A stretch of DNA of 5,870 bases, from the NCBI GenBank assembly GCA_021789355.1, contig JAJYJR010000208.1, positions 3,334-9,203 of the forward strand, given 5' to 3'. A program made the translations under genes and the position numbers. Positions 1-5,061 of the stretch are shown one piece after another. The stretch comes from Chloroflexota bacterium (GTDB taxonomy: Bacteria > Chloroflexota > Limnocylindria > Limnocylindrales > CSP1-4). How positions within the stretch are numbered: the first letter of the stretch is position 1; every line of letters starts with the position of its first letter. The notes beneath the pieces are model-generated. The model worked only from the letters and a program-made list of their open reading frames with translations, searched no databases and had not been told where the DNA came from.

Positions 1-303
1 CGCGGTCTGCGGGAAATCCGGGACGAGTGCGATTCCCCCGCCTACTTCGGGCAGATGGGCGTGGTGACCGCGAACCCCACGGCCCGCGTCGAGTACGCGC
101 TGCGCGCCGACGACGTCCTGTCGGAGGCGCACGTCCGCCAGGTCATGGAGTATTACCTGACGGTCCGCGCCCGACGAATGACGGGCTCCACCGGCAGTGG
201 CAACGACAGCACGGTCCGCGCCGCGTCGATCCTGATGCGGCCGGCGAGCCAGAGTGCGGCCGGAGGCGGTTTGAGCGGCCACCGCTCACCCGAACGCTCC
301 TGA
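1..303 (+). CDS. C-terminal fragment of an unidentified protein
   Basis: The frame is open from the first base to a TGA at 301-303, giving 100 residues with no start codon needed inside the window, so the 5' part of the gene lies outside. Codon third positions are strongly G/C, as expected for a real gene at this base composition. About residues 1-60 look folded: a charged start (RGLREIRDECDSP), a short strand-like stretch (ARVEYALRADD) and an amphipathic helix (SEAHVRQVMEYYLTVRARR). From about residue 61 the chain turns into a Gly/Ser/Arg-rich tail that is probably disordered. I do not recognise the family. The alternation of strand and helix is faintly like the small YbjN / secretion-chaperone-like fold, but no diagnostic motif is visible. 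The overlapping frame starting at 27 is an Arg/Pro-rich shadow. The gene converges on the minus-strand operon, with a hairpin between them. Confidence 0.6.
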   Translation, partial: RGLREIRDECDSPAYFGQMGVVTANPTARVEYALRADDVLSEAHVRQVMEYYLTVRARRMTGSTGSGNDSTVRAASILMRPASQSAAGGGLSGHRSPERS

Positions 304-350
304 ACAGCGAAGGCACGCCCGGGGCCCTCCTCCCCCGGTCGTCGCGACCC

Positions 351-387
351 CCGGATGCCGGCCCGTCCCGAGTGGGCCGGCATCCGG
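351..387. terminator. Perfect 14-bp hairpin between convergent genes, likely bidirectional terminator
   Basis: The left arm CCGGATGCCGGCCC (351-364) and the right arm GGGCCGGCATCCGG (374-387) are exact reverse complements separated by a 9-nt loop (GTCCCGAGT). The hairpin begins 47 nt after the stop of the rightward gene and 21 nt after the stop of the leftward operon, where a terminator shared by two convergent units would sit. There is no real U-tract on either strand: only CATTTCG follows on the plus strand. It is therefore not a textbook intrinsic terminator, but very strong stems without long U-tracts are common at gene ends in high-GC genomes. It may also act as a 3' stability element. 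Confidence 0.7.
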
Positions 388-408
388 CATTTCGTGCGGC
401 GTCCGCCG

Positions 409-1566
409 TCAGATTGACGGGCCGCCTCCGCTCACGGGTGACGGAGCGCCCGCCATCCCGTCCCCGAGACCGCCTTGTGCGGGCCCCGTCGAGCGGCCCT
501 TGGTCTTCGGCGACAGGACGTACACGAGGCTGCCGAGCGCGACCACGGAGAGCACGCTGATCGCGCGGTCAAGGATCGTGATCGCCAGCGCCTGGTCGGA
601 AGGGACGTGGTACACGGCCGTGAGCAGTCCCACCACCGCGCCCTCCACGAACCCCAGGCCGGCCGGGGTGAGCGGGATCGCGGTGAGCAGCGACGCCGCG
701 AACGCCACGAACGCCGCGCCGCTCATGCCGAGGCGCACGTCGTGGAAGCCGAGCGCCAGGACCACCAGATAGAGGCGCGCCGCCTCGGTCGCCCAGATGC
801 AGACCGTGAGGAAGCCCAGCACCGGGACCTGGCGCCGCCCGATGCCGAACACCCCCTCCTCGAACCGTTCGTACAGGTCCACCACGCGCGCCGGGACGGG
901 AAAGATGTCCATCAGGCGGCGGCCGAAGTTGCGCAGCGTGAAGAGGCCCACGGCAAGGAGCACCACCACGCCGAAGCCCAGCAGGAAGATGATCTGGACT
1001 TCGCGGGGCATGCCGGAACGGAAGCTCCAGAACCCCGCCGCGAGCCCCAGCAGCACGATCGCGAACAGGTCGAAGATCCGCTCGATGAAGACCGTGCCGA
1101 GCGTGCGGCTCAGGGAGACGGCGAAGTTCAGCCGGAGCAGCCAGGCTCGGTAGATGTCGCCCAGCTTCGCCGGTACCACGCAGTTGACCAGCCAGCTGAT
1201 GAAGATGATCTCGGTCGAGTCGCGCGTGGACACCTCGGTCGACGCGGCGCGCAGGATCAGGCGCCAGCGCAGGCCACGGAGCGGAAACCCCGCGTAGTAC
1301 GAGCCGAGGGCGGCCAGCAGCAGCCAGGGGTTCGCCCCCAGGATCAGGCCGGGCAGCCGATCGAGCTTGAAGCCGGGGAGGCTGACCACCAGCAGCACGA
1401 GCACGAGGATGGGGACAAAGATCGAGACCAGCGTGCGGGGCTGGCGAAGGCGCCGCCCCAGCGAGATCTGCTCGGCCGAGATCTGGTCGCCCGAGACCTG
1501 GTCGCCCGAGACCTGGTCGCCCGAGATCTCCTGGCCGGCGGGCAGGTCGGGACGGCGCGCGGTCAC
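409..1566 (-). CDS. Flippase-like polytopic membrane protein, lysylphosphatidylglycerol synthase TM family
   Basis: This 385-residue protein has about eight or nine hydrophobic segments (roughly residues 46-63, 77-95, 120-131, 158-180, 190-210, 248-270, 284-300, 303-320 and 332-352). Its motifs match the LPG-synthase transmembrane / UPF0104 family (PF03706): NCVVPAKLGDIYRAWLL at 128-144, ERIFDL at 162-167 and PLTPAGLGFVEGA at 298-310. Relatives include the flippase half of MprF and AglD-like proteins, so handling of a lipid or lipid-linked substrate in the cytoplasmic membrane is likely. The substrate is unknown, and no lysyl-transferase domain is present. The GTG start at 1566-1564 forms a GTGA overlap with the upstream PHP gene, implying translational coupling; no clear Shine-Dalgarno is visible. 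The N-terminal 40 residues are hydrophilic and carry a 5-residue repeat (SGDQV/SGDQI/SAEQI). The C-terminal 30 residues are Gly/Pro/Ser-rich and probably disordered. It is the last gene of the operon. Confidence 0.88.
   Translation of the reverse strand: MTARRPDLPAGQEISGDQVSGDQVSGDQISAEQISLGRRLRQPRTLVSIFVPILVLVLLVVSLPGFKLDRLPGLILGANPWLLLAALGSYYAGFPLRGLRWRLILRAASTEVSTRDSTEIIFISWLVNCVVPAKLGDIYRAWLLRLNFAVSLSRTLGTVFIERIFDLFAIVLLGLAAGFWSFRSGMPREVQIIFLLGFGVVVLLAVGLFTLRNFGRRLMDIFPVPARVVDLYERFEEGVFGIGRRQVPVLGFLTVCIWATEAARLYLVVLALGFHDVRLGMSGAAFVAFAASLLTAIPLTPAGLGFVEGAVVGLLTAVYHVPSDQALAITILDRAISVLSVVALGSLVYVLSPKTKGRSTGPAQGGLGDGMAGAPSPVSGGGPSI
1463..1537 (-). repeat. Five 15-bp tandem repeats inside the flippase-like gene
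   Basis: Read on the plus strand, five consecutive 15-bp units begin at 1463, 1478, 1493, 1508 and 1523. Units 3 and 4 are identical (GAGACCTGGTCGCCC), unit 2 differs by one base (GAGATCTGGTCGCCC), and the outer units diverge further. On the coding strand they give EISGD-QVSGD-QVSGD-QISAE-QISLG, a hydrophilic N-terminal segment before the first membrane span. Because the unit is a multiple of three, copy-number change would lengthen or shorten the segment without a frameshift. Confidence 0.9.
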
Positions 1567-2285
1567 GGGGCCAGCAGGCGGCGGTTACCGCGCATGCGCT
1601 GGACGGCCTTGGCTACCGGCATGAACCCCCGCACGAGCAGCGAGGCGTGCTGCGTGATCAGCGACGACCCGTCGGCGGCACGCAGCGCGCGCCGGAGCTC
1701 CTCGGCCGATCCGATGGGCCCCTGCAACACGGTGTAGGCGATGCCGACCTCGATGATCGTGTGCGCGTCCGACGTCGCCACGCCGGGGAGCCCGTGCGCC
1801 AGCGCGAACCGCGCGGCCCGTTCGTTGGCGTCCCCGAACGCCACGCGGGCGTTGTAGGTCTCGACGTAGTCGACCAGCGGGGCCAGCCGCTCCAGCCGAT
1901 CGGTGCCGTCCTTCGCCGCCGAGCCGCGGAACCGGTCGAACGGGTGAGGGATGCCGGCCAGCCCGCCCTGGTCGTGGATCCGGGCGATGGTCTCCTCGCC
2001 CGGGAGCCCGGACGGGACGGCCTCCTCGATCCAGAGCGCGACGATGTCGCCGTCGGCCGACCGGATCTCCTCGCCCACGATCAGTGCCAGCCCCTCGGGA
2101 GCCCGGTCGCGCGCAAGGAGCGCACCGTCCACCCGCTCGTGGTCGGTGATCGCCAGGTGCGTCAACCCACGCTCGGCCGCCCGGCGCATCACCTGCAACG
2201 GGTCACTCAGCGAATCGAACGAGCGGTTGGTGTGGCAGTGCAGGTCGACGAAACAGCGGCCCGCCGGCGCCGGGGTGGCGTCCAC
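1563..2285 (-). CDS. PHP-domain metal-dependent phosphoesterase
   Basis: This 240-residue protein shows the full set of PHP metal-ligand motifs: DLHCHT at 14-19 (His16, His18), TDH at 47-49, GEE at 71-73, HPFDR at 114-118, VETYN at 141-145 and SDAH at 172-175. Proteins of this size and motif order belong to the stand-alone PHP family that includes TrpH/YciV-like enzymes, which hydrolyse phosphoester bonds of nucleotides or small phosphates using two or three metal ions in the cytoplasm. The substrate cannot be read from the sequence. It starts with GTG (2285-2283), 8 nt after the mreB stop; AGCGGG just upstream is a weak ribosome-binding candidate, and the first PHP motif begins 11 residues later, so little room exists for a later start. 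Its TGA lies in the GTGA overlap that starts the membrane-protein gene. No catalytic residue appears to be missing. Confidence 0.9.
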   Translation of the reverse strand: MDATPAPAGRCFVDLHCHTNRSFDSLSDPLQVMRRAAERGLTHLAITDHERVDGALLARDRAPEGLALIVGEEIRSADGDIVALWIEEAVPSGLPGEETIARIHDQGGLAGIPHPFDRFRGSAAKDGTDRLERLAPLVDYVETYNARVAFGDANERAARFALAHGLPGVATSDAHTIIEVGIAYTVLQGPIGSAEELRRALRAADGSSLITQHASLLVRGFMPVAKAVQRMRGNRRLLAP

Positions 2286-2293
2286 CTGCCCGC

Positions 2294-3283
2294 TCAGACC
2301 TGCTGGACCAGCGACTTCTTGAAGAAGTCGAAGTGCTCCAGCGCCAGCCCGGTGCCGAGCGCGACGCAGTTCAGCGGGTTCTCCGCGACGTGGCAGGGCA
2401 CGCCGGTGACCTGCGTGAGGAGCTTGTCGATGTTCCGCAGCAGCGACCCGCCACCGGACATCACCATCCCCTTGTCGATGATGTCGCTGGAGAGCTCGGG
2501 TGGCGTCTCCTCGAGCACCTGGCGGACGGCCGCGACGACCTGCTGGAGCGGCTGCTCGATGGCCTCCATGGCCTCCGAGCTGGTGAACGGGATCGTCCGG
2601 GGGAGCCCGGCGATCAGGTCGCGACCGCGCACCTCCATGGTGATGTCGCGCTCCAGCGGCAGGGCGGTGCCGATCTGGATCTTGACGTCCTCGGCGGTCC
2701 GCTCGCCTACCATCAGGTTGTACTTCTTGCGGATGTAGTTCGCGATCGCCTCGTCGAAGCGGTTCCCTCCGACGCGCAGGCTGGTGCTGACCACGATCCC
2801 GCCCAGCGCGATGATCGCGATCTCGGTGGTGCCGCCCCCGATGTCGATCACCATGTTGCCGGACGGCCCGCTGATGGGGACGCTGGCACCGATGGCGGCG
2901 GCGAGCGGTTCCTCGATCAGGTACGCCTCGCGGGCGCCGGCCTTGAGCGCCGCGTCGCGGACCGCGCGCTTCTCCACGCTGGTCACCCCGGAGGGCACGC
3001 TGATCATGACGTCCGGCTTCAGCATGCTCCGCCCGGCCTTGCGGATGAAGTAGCGGAGCATGGCCTCAGTGATGACGTAGTCGGCGATGACCCCGTCCTT
3101 CATGGGGCGGATGGCCTGGATGTTGCCGGGGGTGCGGCCGATCATCTCCCGGGCCTCCTCGCCGACGGCGACGATGTGGTTGTCGTCGCTGACGGCCACC
3201 ACGGAGGGCTCCTGGATAACGATCCCCCGGCCCTTGACGTAGACGAGCACGTTCGCCGTGCCCAGGTCGATGCCGATCTTCAT
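2294..3283 (-). CDS. mreB: Rod shape-determining actin homologue MreB/Mbl
   Basis: This 329-residue protein is a full-length bacterial actin that polymerises on the inner face of the membrane and guides the peptidoglycan elongation complex. Actin-fold signatures appear in order: phosphate-1 loop DLGTANV at 6-12, [13 protein letters not shown] at 97-109, [10 protein letters not shown] at 123-132, phosphate-2 loop [10 protein letters not shown] at 147-156, and the adenosine motif SGGGSLLRN at 276-284. The ATG at 3283-3281 overlaps the murA stop as ATGA, which fixes the start, since the next upstream codons in this frame are not initiators. It therefore begins directly at [12 protein letters not shown], without the short amphipathic N-terminal segment of E. 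coli MreB. Sequence alone does not cleanly separate MreB from Mbl; with no mreC/mreD nearby and murA adjacent, the Mbl-type context of Gram-positive relatives is also possible. Confidence 0.95.
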   Translation of the reverse strand: MKIGIDLGTANVLVYVKGRGIVIQEPSVVAVSDDNHIVAVGEEAREMIGRTPGNIQAIRPMKDGVIADYVITEAMLRYFIRKAGRSMLKPDVMISVPSGVTSVEKRAVRDAALKAGAREAYLIEEPLAAAIGASVPISGPSGNMVIDIGGGTTEIAIIALGGIVVSTSLRVGGNRFDEAIANYIRKKYNLMVGERTAEDVKIQIGTALPLERDITMEVRGRDLIAGLPRTIPFTSSEAMEAIEQPLQQVVAAVRQVLEETPPELSSDIIDKGMVMSGGGSLLRNIDKLLTQVTGVPCHVAENPLNCVALGTGLALEHFDFFKKSLVQQV

Positions 3284-4629
3284 GCGGTAGCGGTAACAGT
3301 CCCTTCTGCGAGGCGTTCGATGCGGGCGCCGAGGCCCACGAACTTGCCCTCGATGTTCTCATAGCCGCGGTGCACGTGGTGCGCGCCGTGGATAGTGGTC
3401 GTGCCATCGGCCGCGAGCGCGGCCAGGATGAGCGATGCGCCGGCGCGGAGATCGCCGATCTCCACGGACGTGCCGTGGAGGCGGGACGGTCCGCTGATGG
3501 TGGCGTGGTGGCTGTCGATCACGTCCAGCGCGGCCCCCATCCGTGCCAGCTCGCCCAGCCACTCGAGGCGGTCCTCGAAGATGGTCTCATGCAGGCGGCT
3601 CTGGCCGCTCGCCTGGGTGAGCAGCACGCAGGTGGGGGGCTGGAGGTCGGTGGCGAAGCCGGGGTACGGCGATGTCTCCACGTCGCAGGCGCGGTAGGCG
3701 CCGCTGCCCCGCGGGGCCCCGCGCACCTCGATCGTGTTCCGCCCGCACGCGACCTGCACGCCCATCCGCATGATCACGTCGAGGAACGCGCCCAGGGCGT
3801 CGCACGGCGCGCCCTGCAGGGTCACCTCGCCGCCGGTGACCGCCGCGGCGATCACGAAGGTCCCGGCCTCGATGCGGTCGGGGACCACGTGGTGATCGGC
3901 GCCGCGCAGCCTGCGGCGGCCCTGGATCTCGATCGTGCCGGGGGCGGTGCGCTCGACCTCCGCGCCCATCTTCTGGAGCATCACGATCAGGTCGTCGACC
4001 TCGGGCTCGCGCGCCGCCGGCCGGATCACCGTGTGCCCCTCGGCCAGGGTTGCCGCGAGCATCGCGTTCTCGGTACCCATCACGGTCACGTTCGGGAAGC
4101 GGATCTCGGCGCCGCGCAGCCGGCCCGGCGCCCTGGCGAAGTAGTAGCCGTTGCGGTAGTCGATCTCGGCGCCGAGCGCGCGCATGGCGTCGACGTGGAG
4201 GTTCACCGGCCGGCGCCCGATCCGGTCGCCACCGGGGTTGCTCATGATGACCTGTCCGAACCGCGCCAGGAGCGGGCCGAGCAGGATGAAGCTCGCGCGC
4301 ATCTTGGCGGCCGCCTCGAGCGGCACGAACAGCCAGTCGACGTCGCCGGAGGCGACCTCGTAGACGTTCGGTGCGGGATGGTCCACCACCACGCCCAGGT
4401 CGCGCAGCGTCTCCACCATGACGCGTACGTCCTCGATCTCCGGGACGTTGGTGAAGCGGCAACGCTCCCCGGTGAGGGTGGCGGCGGCCAGGAGCTTCAG
4501 CGCGGCGTTCTTGGCGCCGCTGACCGCGACCTCGCCCCGGAGGGGCACGCCTCCCTCCACGCGGAAGACTTCGTGCTCGACGGGCGGCGGTTCGTACTCC
4601 CAGTGGAAGAGTCTCGTGTCGACCACCAT
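3280..4629 (-). CDS. murA: UDP-N-acetylglucosamine 1-carboxyvinyltransferase MurA (Asp in place of the fosfomycin-target Cys)
   Basis: MurA transfers enolpyruvate from PEP to UDP-GlcNAc, the first committed step of peptidoglycan synthesis, in the cytoplasm. At 449 residues it is slightly longer than the usual 417-430 because of about 20 extra N-terminal residues before the conserved FRVEGG. Key positions are present: SGAKNAAL at 37-44 (Lys40, equivalent to E. coli Lys22), KMRASF at 109-114 (Arg111, equivalent to Arg91), RRPVNLH at 139-145 (Arg140, equivalent to Arg120), YPGFATDLQ at 322-330 (Asp328, equivalent to catalytic Asp305) and DLRAGASL at 393-400 (Arg395, equivalent to Arg397). The mobile-loop Cys (E. 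coli Cys115) is replaced by Asp135 in PGGDRIG (codon GAC at 4227-4225), the change that makes MurA insensitive to fosfomycin in mycobacteria, Chlamydia and Borrelia. The gene starts 3 nt after atpC and its TGA overlaps the mreB ATG. No strong Shine-Dalgarno is visible, so translation is probably coupled to atpC. Confidence 0.97.
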   Translation of the reverse strand: MVVDTRLFHWEYEPPPVEHEVFRVEGGVPLRGEVAVSGAKNAALKLLAAATLTGERCRFTNVPEIEDVRVMVETLRDLGVVVDHPAPNVYEVASGDVDWLFVPLEAAAKMRASFILLGPLLARFGQVIMSNPGGDRIGRRPVNLHVDAMRALGAEIDYRNGYYFARAPGRLRGAEIRFPNVTVMGTENAMLAATLAEGHTVIRPAAREPEVDDLIVMLQKMGAEVERTAPGTIEIQGRRRLRGADHHVVPDRIEAGTFVIAAAVTGGEVTLQGAPCDALGAFLDVIMRMGVQVACGRNTIEVRGAPRGSGAYRACDVETSPYPGFATDLQPPTCVLLTQASGQSRLHETIFEDRLEWLGELARMGAALDVIDSHHATISGPSRLHGTSVEIGDLRAGASLILAALAADGTTTIHGAHHVHRGYENIEGKFVGLGARIERLAEGTVTATA

Positions 4630-4632
4630 CGG

Positions 4633-5061
4633 CTACCCGTGGTGGCGCGGGCCCTCGCGCCGGCGCCGCTCCGCGACCCTGATCCGCAGGAGGGCCTTCT
4701 GCAGTCCGGCACGGGCCCGTGCCAGGTCGGCGGGTTCGAGGTAGCTGACCTCGAGGGTGCGCTCGGCCTCCTCCCGCGCCTTGTGGGCGCGCTCCAGGTC
4801 GATCTCGGAGCCCAGCTCGGCGGTCTCCGCCATCACCACCACGCGGTCGGGCCGGACCTGGAGGAAGCCGCCCGCGATGGCGAAGGATTCCTGGTCGGCG
4901 CCCTTGCGGATCCGCAGCTCTCCGAAGCCGAGCGTGGTCAGGAGGGGGGCGTGGTGCGGGAGGATGCCCAGCTCGCCCTCGATCCCGGGGCACACGACTT
5001 CGTCGACGTCGTCGGAGTAGGCGAGCCGCTCGGGCGTGACGATGTCGAGTCGGATGGGCAT
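4633..5061 (-). CDS. atpC: F1Fo ATP synthase epsilon subunit
   Basis: This 142-residue protein matches epsilon in length and layout: an N-terminal beta-sandwich (about 1-85) that binds gamma and the c-ring, followed by a charged C-terminal helical hairpin (about 87-133) that can extend and inhibit the rotor. The family signature PGIEGELGILPHHAPLLT spans 25-42, and GGFLQVRPDRVVVMAE (64-79) is the second conserved strand pair. IDLERA at 87-92 fits the I(L)DxxRA ATP-binding motif described for Bacillus epsilon. The ATG at 5061-5059 is supported by a GGGAGA Shine-Dalgarno 7 nt upstream. It heads the visible operon, with murA 3 nt downstream. atpD, its usual upstream neighbour, is not within the next 809 nt, which are occupied by tandem repeats. 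Confidence 0.96.
   Translation of the reverse strand: MPIRLDIVTPERLAYSDDVDEVVCPGIEGELGILPHHAPLLTTLGFGELRIRKGADQESFAIAGGFLQVRPDRVVVMAETAELGSEIDLERAHKAREEAERTLEVSYLEPADLARARAGLQKALLRIRVAERRRREGPRHHG

Larger units (their letters stand above)
409..5061 (-). other. Predicted operon atpC-murA-mreB-PHP-flippase-like gene
   Basis: Five same-strand genes have junctions of +3 nt, ATGA overlap, +8 nt and GTGA overlap, with no room for internal promoters outside coding sequence. The order joins energy supply (epsilon subunit), the first peptidoglycan precursor step (MurA) and the elongation scaffold (MreB), then two genes whose substrates are unknown. The 3' end is marked by the hairpin at 351-387. I could not identify a convincing promoter upstream of atpC, so transcription may begin further upstream, through or beyond the repeats. 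Confidence 0.8.

Noticed and set aside
27..560. Second plus-strand frame over the window's first gene
   Set aside because: It is Arg/Pro-rich, crosses the terminator hairpin and the end of the convergent gene, and competes with a frame of better composition.
475..1737. Long plus-strand open frame opposite the flippase-like gene
   Set aside because: It is antisense to a well-supported membrane protein, and its product is rich in Arg, His, Glu and Gln with no domain, typical of an antisense shadow in GC-rich DNA.
1647..3364. Overlapping plus-strand frames opposite the PHP and mreB genes
   Set aside because: Both opposite-strand genes have complete family motifs; the plus-strand products are low-complexity Asp/Arg/Gly/Val mixtures without motifs.
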